Shown: piece by piece, positions 20,469-29,726 of the stretch
Numbering within the stretch: the stretch's first letter is position 1
How the letters are laid out: the number at the start of each line of letters is the position of its first letter
Assembly: GCF_000282055.1 (NCBI RefSeq)
Contig: NZ_AKJZ01000008.1
Span: forward strand, 62,001-126,000
DNA length: 64,000 nucleotides
Origin: Flavobacterium sp. CF136
GTDB lineage: Bacteria; Bacteroidota; Bacteroidia; Flavobacteriales; Flavobacteriaceae
Reading direction: 5' to 3'
Translations under genes and position numbers: made by a program
Notes under the pieces: model-generated
The model's input: the letters and a program-made list of their open reading frames with translations, nothing else
Databases searched by the model: none
What the model was told of the DNA's origin: nothing

Positions 20469-21422
20469 CTATTCTAAAAAATTAACAACTGCGTCATTTA
20501 CAATTTTGGACTGATCTATGGTTAAAAAGTGACCTGCATCTTTTACAATTTTAATTTTACTATTGGGTAAATACTTTTGAGCACGCTCTATACTTTCTTC
20601 AGAATTTATAACGTCATGGTCGCCTATTAACACCAAAACAGGATTTTTTACAGATTTTAATTCATCATCTGAAAAAGGCATCATCCGCAGCATATTCGAA
20701 TTCGATTTTGCATATTTATTAGCCAAATAAAATTGCTTTTTATAGATCGGACTAATTTTTTCAGGATGAGTGGAAAAGGCTCTTAATGTTTTTTCGAATT
20801 TCTTTTCGCTTGGAAAAAGTTTCAGGAACAATGCTGAAGATGTTTTCCTTGGTTTATCAATAAATTTAAAAGTTTGCGCCGGACTCAATAAAACGATTTT
20901 ATCAATTGAATTTCTTTTTTGAGTAGCCAATAACATAGCAATCCATCCGCCTCGGGAGGCAGCTACAATGTCGTAGTTTTTTAATTTATAATGATTGAAA
21001 ATTTCATTGTACCAAATCACAATATCTTCTGTTGAAAGCGGCTTTGATGTTAAAGTCGATTTTCCGGGTTCCATAATAAAATCGATGGCATACACACGAT
21101 GATTTTTTGCCAGACTTTTAATCCCCGGATACCACATTGTTGAACTGGCATCCATTCCGTGGAGCAAAACTAAATCTTTCCCGTCCTTCGGACCTGCTAA
21201 TATAACATGTGCAGTTCCGTAGGAAGTTTTTATATTTTCCTCCGTATAAGGAACATCCCAAAGTTTCAGTGCTTTATTATATGAATTTATGTAAGCTTCT
21301 TTTTCTTTTTTTGTCTGAAAAGTGTAGTCGTCAAATTTTGCCTTTTTAGAGGATGCACAACCGGCAAGTAAAAGAAACAATGTTAATTTAAAAAGTAATT
21401 TTCGGGTAGTCATAAAACTCAA
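20469..21422 (-). CDS. Alpha/beta hydrolase, lipoprotein
   Basis: 317 residues, or 314 if the second ATG (21413) is used; both give a lipoprotein signal ending LLLAGCASS. The fold is that of alpha/beta hydrolases: oxyanion-hole region LLHGMDASSTMW, nucleophile elbow AASRGGW with Ser in an A-x-S-x-G setting in place of the commoner G-x-S-x-G, an acid in LIGDHDVIN and the catalytic His in DAGHFLTID. The substrate is unknown; the lipid anchor places it in the envelope. No operon partner. Confidence 0.88.
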   Translation of the reverse strand: MSFMTTRKLLFKLTLFLLLAGCASSKKAKFDDYTFQTKKEKEAYINSYNKALKLWDVPYTEENIKTSYGTAHVILAGPKDGKDLVLLHGMDASSTMWYPGIKSLAKNHRVYAIDFIMEPGKSTLTSKPLSTEDIVIWYNEIFNHYKLKNYDIVAASRGGWIAMLLATQKRNSIDKIVLLSPAQTFKFIDKPRKTSSALFLKLFPSEKKFEKTLRAFSTHPEKISPIYKKQFYLANKYAKSNSNMLRMMPFSDDELKSVKNPVLVLIGDHDVINSEESIERAQKYLPNSKIKIVKDAGHFLTIDQSKIVNDAVVNFLE

Positions 21423-21488
21423 TTTCCTATAAAGTTACTTTAAATGAACTTGTTTATTGTATCAGAATTTTGTTTTAAACTATCATAA

Positions 21489-21617
21489 TTACAATATTTT
21501 AGGATTCCTGCTGATATGCCGAACCCTCAAAACGTGAATTGCCTCAGGTGTGATTTTATAAGAAATCCGATAGCTGTAAATTTCAAAAGCACGATAATCT
21601 CCATTATCCTGTTCATT
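21489..21617 (-). pseudogene. Relic of a RelE/ParE-family toxin gene
   Basis: The minus strand from 21617 to the TAA at 21489-21491 encodes the C-terminal 42 residues of a ParE/RelE-like toxin: YRAFEIYSYRISYKIT, then IHVLRVRHISRNPKIL, which is the usual RI.Y.......I.VLRVRH end. A TAG lies directly upstream and no antitoxin gene is present, so this is a broken remnant. Confidence 0.6.
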
Positions 21618-21739
21618 CTAAATAGAAAGCAAACACTTGTAAACAAGTAAATTACAGTTAACAAGAAAATATTTGAATTAATTTTCTTTAAGATATTGCT
21701 AATTTTTGATGTTTGATTTTACAATGTAAGAAAAATATG

Positions 21740-21747
21740 TATCTTTA
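21740..21747 (+). promoter_or_regulatory. Candidate -7 box for the DUF4280 island
   Basis: TATCTTTA, one base off TAnnTTTG, 158 bp before the first start codon of the five-gene island. No terminator is visible between the island genes, so this could drive all of them. Confidence 0.3.
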
Positions 21748-21904
21748 AAACCGAAATATTAATCTTACATCTAAAACTATTAAACAGCTAAATTCACCTG
21801 TAAGCATTTGAAACAAAATAGGTGATTATAGAATTTGTATTTATTGGTTATGTATGGTTCTTGTGTGGTTAAATAGAAAAATTTATAGTCGATAATTAAT
21901 AAAT

Positions 21905-22879
21905 ATGTCAGATTTAAAAAGAGTGTTTTTAGAAAAAAACACTTTAATACACTTTAATCCTTTTAGTCAAAACAGAGTTTATGGCTTTATGTCACAAAAT
22001 TTTGAAAACGATAATTTAATTAGTACTGTACACTACAAAGTAGATATAGTATGCATTCAAAGTTATGATAACAATTTCACTTTTGAAATAAACAGGAAAC
22101 AAGTCTATATAGATAATATGGCACCTGATTTAAAAATAGAACAAATAGCTGATATCAGTTCGCAGGCAATTTTTCCTATCAGAATAAAAGTAAGTGAAGA
22201 AGGCAGCATTATCGAAATAACAAATCACAAGGACATTATAGAAAGATGGTTTCCTATAAAAAAACGGTTATCAAAATATTATTGCGGAAATATAGTTCCT
22301 GAAATACTTCATAAAATTGAGACTACTTTAAACAACAAAAGCCTACTGGAAGAATCAATCTGCAAAACCTGGTTTTTTCATCTTTACTTTAAACCCTTAT
22401 ATACCAACTATGATCAGGACGAACCACATAATTATATATGGGAATCTCCCGTTTTTGGAAACCAAATCATCAGTTATGATATTCATCAGACTATAGAAGA
22501 ATACTATTCTGCAACTGATAAAATTTTTATTAATGTTAAAGGAAAATCCATAGATAAAAGATCCATAAATGAAGTTTTGAATGGATGCAGTTACCCCAAA
22601 TCTGAAATGACCGGAATTAAAATTCAGCCTTTAGAATCTGAAATGGAAGTGCAATATAAGCTGTATGGAGAAGATCGAAGTATTTTTTCAATAATAGGAA
22701 CTTACAAAACAAAGATTACGGAGAAAAAGCATAAAACAACTCAAATAGAAATCTATCACTTACCTGAAAACAGCTCTTATAGACCTCAATCGAAACCTAA
22801 ACAAAAGAATATTGCGTTTTGGATAGAAGAAGACGAACCCGTTAAAGCAAAGGCAGGTTTCTGGAGCAAATTATTTTAA
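21905..22879 (+). CDS. Unknown protein, first gene of the DUF4280 island
   Basis: 324 residues, no signal peptide and no membrane helix, so probably cytoplasmic or secreted by a non-Sec route. Opens MSDLKRVFLEKNTLIHFNPF and includes NHKDIIERWFPIKKR and TWFFHLYFKPLYTNY; ends in a short tryptophan-containing tail, AKAGFWSKLF. No family recognised. Its position directly ahead of the PAAR-like DUF4280 gene (43 bp gap) suggests a chaperone or adaptor for loading cargo, but that is inference from context only. Confidence 0.55.
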   Translation: MSDLKRVFLEKNTLIHFNPFSQNRVYGFMSQNFENDNLISTVHYKVDIVCIQSYDNNFTFEINRKQVYIDNMAPDLKIEQIADISSQAIFPIRIKVSEEGSIIEITNHKDIIERWFPIKKRLSKYYCGNIVPEILHKIETTLNNKSLLEESICKTWFFHLYFKPLYTNYDQDEPHNYIWESPVFGNQIISYDIHQTIEEYYSATDKIFINVKGKSIDKRSINEVLNGCSYPKSEMTGIKIQPLESEMEVQYKLYGEDRSIFSIIGTYKTKITEKKHKTTQIEIYHLPENSSYRPQSKPKQKNIAFWIEEDEPVKAKAGFWSKLF

Positions 22880-22922
22880 AACAGATATAACCAAGAATTA
22901 AAGTCAACTAAAAAAATATATT

Positions 22923-23414
22923 ATGGCTGAAAAACATTTTGTCGTTCAGGGTGCAACATGCCAATGCAAGTTTAGCGTTGAGCCAAAAACCGATAAGTTA
23001 AAAGTAAAAACCCAATCCAAACATTATGGAAATGATAAAGACGGAAAAGATAAACTTATTGCCACTGACAAAGAAATTGGACAAACATTAGAAAAAAACA
23101 CTTTTGGTAAATGCAAAATGCAACCTAACGGAAGTGGAGATTACCTGCCGTGTCAAGCCACAATTACAAAATGGAGTGGTTTTTATGAAAAAACGACTTT
23201 ATCTAATCAGGGTAAAATATTGTTAGAAGACAGTAAGGGAACTTGTCCAATTGGAGGTCCGGATTGCATTACTATAAAAAATCATGGACAAACTTCAGAA
23301 GTGACTAAAAAAAATGTGGAAAGCAGCAAACCCGAGGTATTAAACGAAATCTTACCGGGAGTGAATTTTGGAGATTTAGGCAACGCCGTTTTAATGATTG
23401 AAAACAAAGATTAA
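22923..23414 (+). CDS. DUF4280 PAAR-like protein
   Basis: 163 residues. The N-terminus FVVQGATCQCKFS and the middle GDYLPCQATITKW plus GTCPIGGPDCITIKNHGQ match the DUF4280 pattern. DUF4280 is a PAAR-like family: in Bacteroidetes such small proteins cap the spike of contractile injection systems (type VI or extracellular contractile particles) and connect it to cargo. Conserved Cys residues (13, 15, about 60, 78, 103 and 109) could bind a metal at the cone tip, as PAAR proteins do. No spike, sheath or tube gene is in the window, so this is an orphan module. Confidence 0.8.
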   Translation: MAEKHFVVQGATCQCKFSVEPKTDKLKVKTQSKHYGNDKDGKDKLIATDKEIGQTLEKNTFGKCKMQPNGSGDYLPCQATITKWSGFYEKTTLSNQGKILLEDSKGTCPIGGPDCITIKNHGQTSEVTKKNVESSKPEVLNEILPGVNFGDLGNAVLMIENKD

Positions 23415-23427
23415 AAATAAGGAAAAC

Positions 23428-26400
23428 ATGAGCAAAAATTTACATCTTGTTCCAAAAATGCCCCTTGGCAAAGATCAAAAATTTGATAAAGCAATGGGAT
23501 GCCTAACACTATCCAAGGCAGGATTTTTTACAGTTGAAATTACACCTACAGAAGGATTTTATAAAGAAGCTCCGGAAAAGCTGCCCCCTTTTAAAAAACG
23601 GACTCAGGAAGAGGTCTGGAAAATGCCCGATATCGATGATAGAAAGCGGTATGTTGCTAATCATAAAAAAAGAGAAAAGAAAGAAGCCCAATATGCTGAG
23701 GAAAGGGATGCTTTTAATGAGAAACTTCGTCAGGAGCTTACTACATTAAGCTGGTCCTGGGAGCTTGTAGGTAACGGGATGAATGGCAAAACAATAACGC
23801 ATCACACAGATTTTGCTATAGGAATGCCTAAAAATGAAGAAAAACAAATTTTCTTTCCTGAAATTATTGTCGGCGGCGGTTTTGCATGGCTTGAAGTTTT
23901 TACTAATAATGATCCTCCAACAGGAAAAGCCCCGCATGGATTGTTTATTCGTGCTACCGGAATCCCTGAAATTATTCGTGTAGCATGGACAGATCTTGAT
24001 TGCAAACCCATTACAGCTCCAGTAAAATTTGGTTCAAAAGTTTTATTAAATATCTATACAAAACATATGTATGGGCAAGATTTAGAGGTTGGATTATGGG
24101 ATAAAGATACCGTAGATCCGGATGATTTACTGCCCATTTCTAATAAGGACAATTTTACAACTGAAGCATTAATACATAAATTACTTCCAAACGAAATCAA
24201 TAAGTCCGGAATTTCCGGCGGTATAAAAGTAGACAAAAAAACAGAAGCGCAAGTTCAAAAAGTAAGAATTCCAGTTTTAGTTGACCATAAATGGATGTCT
24301 TCGGCGGGAAATCAACTGAAAATTTATCCTACTGTAAAATCAAAGGAAACTGATGAGTTTTTAAAATTACCTCAAGAAGATTGTTTTTTGGAAGTAGCAC
24401 TGAAAGGCAAAATGCACGAGACTGTTATAGAACCTACTAATAATCCTTTACTCATAGGAAAAGTAGAAACTAATATAGCAAGTTTCAGACCATGCAGGTA
24501 TGATACTATTAAAGGCTCATATGCTAAAAAGGCAAATAGAGAAAATAATGAGGCTCTTGAAATTGAAATTTTCAATTCCAAGACAGATGCATCGAAACAA
24601 AAATTAATTATGCCTGTGATAGCCGGTGTAAGAGAAGCCCGTCGAGATGTTAAGATTGTATTAGATACAAAAACTGACGAATGTCTTTTTATTAATGATA
24701 AAATGAGAACTCATAAAGGAAAAGTTATTGATTTATCGCTAATACAAAACAGCATTGTAATTGAAAATACTACAAGGGTAGATGAACATTTGATATTTAG
24801 TGAAAATAAGCTTAAAATAGGACGTCTCAATTTTAGCAAGGAAGAAGAAGGACATGAAGATACTAATGACGATAATGAAATTAGTGCTTCTCATACAAGT
24901 GGTAATTCTAGATTAAAAAGTATTATTGGCGTTTCATCAACGAGTAATTCGTCATTGTATAAAGATAAAAAAACAATAGGTAAATATCCTAATTCAGATA
25001 CTGAGGTAGTTTTAGATATTGGATTTGATTACGGGAATGAATCCGTAGTTAGTTTGTTAAAGTATATTTGGCCTCTACGCCAAAGCGTATTACAACACTA
25101 TCCTATTATTTTGCAAACGTGTTGTTTTACGAAGCAATTAGATATTGCTGTTTATCCTGATATTAAGTGGGTATTACAATTTTCATATGATTGTGATCCT
25201 GAAGAATTTCAAAATATGAGGAATGAAAAGTACGATGAATACTTGGTTAGGATTGAAGAATTAGATGAAAAGTTAAAACCAAAAAAAATTGCTTCAAAAA
25301 TCAACAAAATAGACCAAGATATAGCTAACGCAAATTTAGGTTTGAGCGAAGCTAAAAAAAAGGATAAGGAGAAATTTAAAAAATTAATAGCAAAACTAAA
25401 TGAAAGAAAGAAAGAGCAATTAAACATTGAAAAAAAATATAATAAAGGAAAATCAAAAGCAAAAAAACAATATAAAGAAGACAGACCTGATTTATTTAGT
25501 TTTAAAGATAATGTCGAATCAGGATTATCGGATTTAGTATTATCCTTAAATGTAGAATATGATCGTCCGGGAAAAGCAATTGAAATATCAGCAAGTTATA
25601 AAAGGTACATTAATTTAGTAAAACAAATTATTGAAGTCACCAAAATGATTGAATTAATTTTGGATGGTAAAAAAAAATCAAAAAAGAAGTTAGACAAAAA
25701 ATTAAAAGAAATTGATGAAGAAAAGGCATCCGAGCAGTTTGCTAAAATTGGTGACGCGTTAAAAGGCAGGCCCTTATTTTCTTTTGATGTCATACCTCCT
25801 TCATTAGCAATATTAGGTTCTTGGTATGCCGAAAATCCTAAAGATATAAATACAGACCAAGTGGGAATTGTTGGTGAAATTCAAATTTTGGCAAAACCAT
25901 TAATTGGAGCATCAATAATGATGGATTTTTTAGCTTTAGCACAAAAAGCTCACCCAATTGCAAGGGGGATTATTACATTAATTGATGTTGGAGCTGCGAT
26001 GGGAGTAGCTCCTGAAATAAACGTCAATTTAGAGGTAAGTGGACAGTTAGAAATTAGTGGCATGCTTAGGTATAACAGTGCAAGCGGAACAACTAACCTA
26101 AATCAACAATCACTGACAGGTGATGCTGAAGATGATAGCCCATTAACTGTAAATGGTGTTTTTGGTTTAAAACTAGAAGCTAATATTAAATCGTCAAAAA
26201 AATTCAATTATACTATATTGTTAGGAACTATATCAGCGTATGTAGAAGCTGGAGTTGAAATAGTCACAGGTTTTACTTTATCGGGAGCTATAAAAGCGGA
26301 TGATAAAGGATTTTATTTAGATCCTCTGCTAACTTTTCATGGTATAAAATTACAGATTACAGTTGCTGCTGGATATGCAGCTGAAAATTCTGATGGAGGA

Positions 26401-26511
26401 GAATATTCGTCTGGTGAAGAATCAATGGAATTTAATTTAGTTTTAATGCATGAATATGAGGGGAGTTTTGAAGATTCTAATGGTAAAAAAATTCAATTTT
26501 ATTTAACTTAA
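23428..26511 (+). CDS. Large unknown protein, candidate cargo of a contractile injection system
   Basis: 1,027 residues from ATG 23428, chosen over an in-frame ATG at 23398 because it is preceded by AAGGAAA and avoids overlap with the DUF4280 gene. No signal peptide. N-terminal region (1-110) is charged. About 110-300 looks like beta-sandwich repeats (GKAPHGLFIRATGIPEIIRV and KPITAPVKFGSKVLL). A lysine-rich coiled coil lies around 605-690 (LSEAKKKDKEKFKKLIAKL) and a second helical hairpin around 745-775. The last 220 residues are beta-rich and Gly/Ser-rich with hydrophobic patches (IARGIITLIDVGAAMG and NLEVSGQLEISGMLRY). No known toxin motif was found. Directly downstream of the PAAR-like gene, so secreted effector or spike-bound structural cargo are the leading ideas. 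Confidence 0.6.
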   Translation: MSKNLHLVPKMPLGKDQKFDKAMGCLTLSKAGFFTVEITPTEGFYKEAPEKLPPFKKRTQEEVWKMPDIDDRKRYVANHKKREKKEAQYAEERDAFNEKLRQELTTLSWSWELVGNGMNGKTITHHTDFAIGMPKNEEKQIFFPEIIVGGGFAWLEVFTNNDPPTGKAPHGLFIRATGIPEIIRVAWTDLDCKPITAPVKFGSKVLLNIYTKHMYGQDLEVGLWDKDTVDPDDLLPISNKDNFTTEALIHKLLPNEINKSGISGGIKVDKKTEAQVQKVRIPVLVDHKWMSSAGNQLKIYPTVKSKETDEFLKLPQEDCFLEVALKGKMHETVIEPTNNPLLIGKVETNIASFRPCRYDTIKGSYAKKANRENNEALEIEIFNSKTDASKQKLIMPVIAGVREARRDVKIVLDTKTDECLFINDKMRTHKGKVIDLSLIQNSIVIENTTRVDEHLIFSENKLKIGRLNFSKEEEGHEDTNDDNEISASHTSGNSRLKSIIGVSSTSNSSLYKDKKTIGKYPNSDTEVVLDIGFDYGNESVVSLLKYIWPLRQSVLQHYPIILQTCCFTKQLDIAVYPDIKWVLQFSYDCDPEEFQNMRNEKYDEYLVRIEELDEKLKPKKIASKINKIDQDIANANLGLSEAKKKDKEKFKKLIAKLNERKKEQLNIEKKYNKGKSKAKKQYKEDRPDLFSFKDNVESGLSDLVLSLNVEYDRPGKAIEISASYKRYINLVKQIIEVTKMIELILDGKKKSKKKLDKKLKEIDEEKASEQFAKIGDALKGRPLFSFDVIPPSLAILGSWYAENPKDINTDQVGIVGEIQILAKPLIGASIMMDFLALAQKAHPIARGIITLIDVGAAMGVAPEINVNLEVSGQLEISGMLRYNSASGTTNLNQQSLTGDAEDDSPLTVNGVFGLKLEANIKSSKKFNYTILLGTISAYVEAGVEIVTGFTLSGAIKADDKGFYLDPLLTFHGIKLQITVAAGYAAENSDGGEYSSGEESMEFNLVLMHEYEGSFEDSNGKKIQFYLT

Positions 26512-26521
26512 ATATAACATT

Positions 26522-27565
26522 ATGAAATATATAAAAGTATTTTATCTGATAGCTCTATTATCTCAAATAACGAGCTGTCAAAACACACAAAAAAAAGAAA
26601 TCAGAGAACAAACTAATAAAGAAATTACATACTATAAATCAAAAACAATGAAAAATAGTCAGGACATTTATTCCTTAAGCAAAGAAATAAGCCGATTTGA
26701 AAAAGAATATCATTATGGAGCGTATATTTATACTAATAATTGTTCATTTGAAATACTCATAAATGATTTGCCGATAGTTAATCATTTTATGTCATCAAAT
26801 GCAACTTTAAAAGGGTCATACTATCCTTTAAATTGGCATATTTCTAAAAAAGGAGTACAAAATATAACAATTAAAATGTATCCGGGTTTTAATCAGGATA
26901 CAAATGCTTTTAATCAAATTTTAGAGAATAACTCAGCTATACAAATAAAAATAGTTAAATCATTTTTAGACAATAATAACACAATGACTGATGAACAAGA
27001 AGTTATAACGTACAGCACCCCTCAAAATAAAGTAAATGGAACCTTAGTTTCAGTATTTTCAGGTAAAGCATTTTATGAAGACAGTTTCACATTTATTTCT
27101 GAGGTTCCTTATGAAATCAAAACTTTAGAAGACTCTGAAATCCTTTTCACAAAAAACATAGAGAAACTTAAACAATTAGAAAAACAGGTAGTAACAAAAT
27201 ACAATGAAATTAGAGAAATTTATATGTTAGGTACTAAAGATGAACTGGCTAACATAAATTATAATAAGGAGAAAAGAATTGCACAGCAACTTTATTTATC
27301 ATCTGCTGAAATAAAAGACAGATGGGATAATGATTATCAATTCAGAACTGATCAAAATCTTGACTTTTTTGATTTAAAACCTATTGAAAAATTTACTGTC
27401 AAATTTTATGCTAATGGTAAAATTGTATGCTTACAAAAAATAAACAATAAAAAATCAGCTCTTTGGGGTGGATTTAAACGAAAAGATAAAAAAGAAGTGA
27501 CAACAACTTATATTCCTCTTTATCTATATCGTTCAAAAGGAAGCAATGACTTATCTGTATATTAA
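26522..27565 (+). CDS. Unknown lipoprotein in the DUF4280 island
   Basis: 347 residues. Signal MKYIKVFYLIALLSQITSCQN with the lipobox Cys at residue 19. The mature part starts with a charged helix and continues with mixed strands (YGAYIYTNNCSFEILINDL) and a basic C-terminal tail. Starts 10 bp after the large island gene and is probably co-transcribed. An envelope lipoprotein directly after a putative effector gene is a common place for an immunity protein, but nothing in the sequence proves that. Confidence 0.6.
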   Translation: MKYIKVFYLIALLSQITSCQNTQKKEIREQTNKEITYYKSKTMKNSQDIYSLSKEISRFEKEYHYGAYIYTNNCSFEILINDLPIVNHFMSSNATLKGSYYPLNWHISKKGVQNITIKMYPGFNQDTNAFNQILENNSAIQIKIVKSFLDNNNTMTDEQEVITYSTPQNKVNGTLVSVFSGKAFYEDSFTFISEVPYEIKTLEDSEILFTKNIEKLKQLEKQVVTKYNEIREIYMLGTKDELANINYNKEKRIAQQLYLSSAEIKDRWDNDYQFRTDQNLDFFDLKPIEKFTVKFYANGKIVCLQKINNKKSALWGGFKRKDKKEVTTTYIPLYLYRSKGSNDLSVY

Positions 27566-27614
27566 AATGAAAAGAATAAAAAATGGGATTCAGCTTCACA
27601 AATCATATAAACTA

Positions 27615-28646
27615 ATGAAAACCAAACAACTAATTTTAATAATAGTGTTTACTTTAATGAACGTAAGTTGTGATTCTCAAAACAAAGAAACATATTGGGA
27701 AATATCAAATATTTATAGGGAAGACAAAGAAGATTTTAAAGGATTAACGGGTAATTATATGCAACAAATTCTTGATCAAAATTTTCACTTTATCAAAAAA
27801 AATGACAGCTTATTCTTTGAATTACCCGAAAAATTCACAGTGAATATCAATAATCTTAAAAGTCTGATACAAATAAAAATAATGGACAAAGATTATTATG
27901 AAATGTATGACTTCTCTTTTAGCGATAAAACTTTCAATATAAAATTTAAAGACAATGCAACATTTTCCAGTTCAAAAAATACTATTATTGAATTCAGTCA
28001 AATTTCAAAAGAAAAATTTCAAAAAGATATTAATGAAGAGATTGCATATGTAAAAGAATTAAAACAAAAAACTAATAATCTAAAAACAGAGTTAGCTTCA
28101 AAACCACAAATCAAATTGAATAATGTGGTAAAACTCCCTTTAAAAAATTATACGATACAAAATGATAAAGAGGGCAAAATTGTGTTGCAAATTCCTCAAC
28201 AAATAGAGCTAAAAGAATCAGGTGACATCAAGAATAGAAAATTTGATGCTATAAAAATTGGGACATTTAAAGATAATTCTAAAATATATGACGTTGAAGA
28301 TCCTAAAAATAATTATGGATTAAGACAACTTACAATTTGGGTTTCTACTGACCCATCTAATTTTAATATAGATCAATATCTTGCCCAGGCTTCAAATTTA
28401 GTTGTTTTAAAAAAAGATAATAATAGCATCGTTGGATATGAACTCGGCTATGATAATAACTTTGAAAAAGCAATTATAAATTCGTTTTTTTGTCTTAAAT
28501 ACTATAACGTAAATAAGTCTCACATCTTCATTTATTCTGATGTTTATCAATCTCAGACTAAAGGGGCAAATTCAATTGAAGAAATGAACAAAATATTGAA
28601 TTTCAATTATTTGATATCAGAAAATATAAATGTAAAAAATGAATAA
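27615..28646 (+). CDS. Unknown lipoprotein, last gene of the DUF4280 island
   Basis: 343 residues from ATG 27615; the open frame extends back to an ATG at 27546 that overlaps the previous gene, but only the later start gives a lipoprotein signal (MKTKQLILIIVFTLMNVSCD). The mature protein has a predicted coiled coil (ISKEKFQKDINEEIAYVKEL) and a C-terminal domain with RQLTIWVSTDPSNFNID and NKSHIFIYSDVYQS. No family recognised. It follows another lipoprotein of similar length, so the two may work as a pair. Confidence 0.6.
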   Translation: MKTKQLILIIVFTLMNVSCDSQNKETYWEISNIYREDKEDFKGLTGNYMQQILDQNFHFIKKNDSLFFELPEKFTVNINNLKSLIQIKIMDKDYYEMYDFSFSDKTFNIKFKDNATFSSSKNTIIEFSQISKEKFQKDINEEIAYVKELKQKTNNLKTELASKPQIKLNNVVKLPLKNYTIQNDKEGKIVLQIPQQIELKESGDIKNRKFDAIKIGTFKDNSKIYDVEDPKNNYGLRQLTIWVSTDPSNFNIDQYLAQASNLVVLKKDNNSIVGYELGYDNNFEKAIINSFFCLKYYNVNKSHIFIYSDVYQSQTKGANSIEEMNKILNFNYLISENINVKNE

Positions 28647-28706
28647 TGAATGGTCTTAGTTAGGACAAATGGGGAATTTTTAAGAAAATCTGCTTTTCCA
28701 GGTTTC

Positions 28707-29657
28707 TTAAATCTTCCATGCTTTCTGCTGCGCTTCCGTTAAGAAAGTCCATGCTACAATACGGCTGTTTTTTTGACCCTGAGCCATATCAATTGTTTTT
28801 ACAGATGCAGCATTTACTTTGTTCAGGGTTTTATAAATACTTGAAAGATTGTCTCTTTTGGAGACCAAAGTAGTAAACCATAAACATTGCATTGGGTATT
28901 TGGCACTTTCGTAAATCATTTGGGTTACAAAACCAATTTCGCCGCCATCACACCATAATTCGGCATTATGACCTCCAAAGTTTAAAACAGGATTTGTTTT
29001 TTTCTTTTCCTTCGGATTTAAATTGGATACTTTTCTAACCGTACTTTGATTCGCATCTTCGGCAGAAGCATGAAATGGCGGATTACAGATAGTAAATGTA
29101 AAGCGATCTTCGGGCGTAATGATATTTTTGAAAATAAAGCGTGATTCCGTTTGTTGCTGTAAACTTATTGCATCAATTAACTTTGGATTTGCTTCAATAA
29201 TTTTACTGCAGTTTTCGATTGCTTTTTCATCAATATCTGTCCCTACAAAACTCCAATCGTAAATGGCATTTCCTAAAATTGGGTAAATGCAATTGGCGCC
29301 TGCTCCTATATCTAAACCTAATACGGAAGAACCTTCAGGAATAACTCCATTATTTGTTTCGGCTAATAAATCAGCCAGGTAATGAATATAATCTGCCCGG
29401 CCGGGAATTGGCGGACAAAGATAATTGACCGGAATATCCCAGTCCTGAATATCGTAATAGGTTTGCAGCAATGCTTTGTTAAGCGATTTTACTGCTTTTG
29501 GATCGCTGAAATCAATAGTTTCAACACCATGAAGATTCACGGCAACATGCTTTTTTAATTCCGGGCAATTGCTAATAAGAAGCTCGAAATCATATCGCGA
29601 ACGATGCAGGTTTCGAGGATGTAAATTATTTTTTTCGGAATTATCTATTGCTTTCAT
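28707..29657 (-). CDS. rlmF: 23S rRNA (adenine(1618)-N(6))-methyltransferase
   Basis: 316 residues from ATG 29657. A further in-frame ATG at 29687 is rejected because a good -7 box lies between the two, so transcription would start after it. The enzyme methylates A1618 of 23S rRNA with SAM. Signatures: LHPRNLHRSRYDFELL at the start, the SAM motif VLGLDIGAGANCIYPILG, and the N6-methyltransferase catalytic motif NPPF (FTICNPPFHAS). The last of a minus-strand run; it has its own promoter and is separated from the thiamine pyrophosphokinase gene by a hairpin repeat. Confidence 0.93.
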   Translation of the reverse strand: MKAIDNSEKNNLHPRNLHRSRYDFELLISNCPELKKHVAVNLHGVETIDFSDPKAVKSLNKALLQTYYDIQDWDIPVNYLCPPIPGRADYIHYLADLLAETNNGVIPEGSSVLGLDIGAGANCIYPILGNAIYDWSFVGTDIDEKAIENCSKIIEANPKLIDAISLQQQTESRFIFKNIITPEDRFTFTICNPPFHASAEDANQSTVRKVSNLNPKEKKKTNPVLNFGGHNAELWCDGGEIGFVTQMIYESAKYPMQCLWFTTLVSKRDNLSSIYKTLNKVNAASVKTIDMAQGQKNSRIVAWTFLTEAQQKAWKI

Positions 29658-29674
29658 TTTGTGAATTTTGGGTG

Positions 29675-29682
29675 CAAAGATA
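29675..29682 (-). promoter_or_regulatory. -7 box for rlmF
   Basis: TATCTTTG on the minus strand, a perfect TAnnTTTG, 18 bp before ATG 29657. It decides the start codon of rlmF. Confidence 0.6.
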
Positions 29683-29726
29683 GTCATTCCTTTTCCAGAA
29701 AACGAACTTATGAAACCTAAAGCCTT

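Larger units (their letters stand above)
21423..21904. other. 482-bp gap between hydrolase and DUF4280 island
   Basis: Contains the ParE-like relic at 21489-21617 and a possible -7 box at 21740-21747 (TATCTTTA) upstream of the island. No other gene is seen. Confidence 0.5.
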
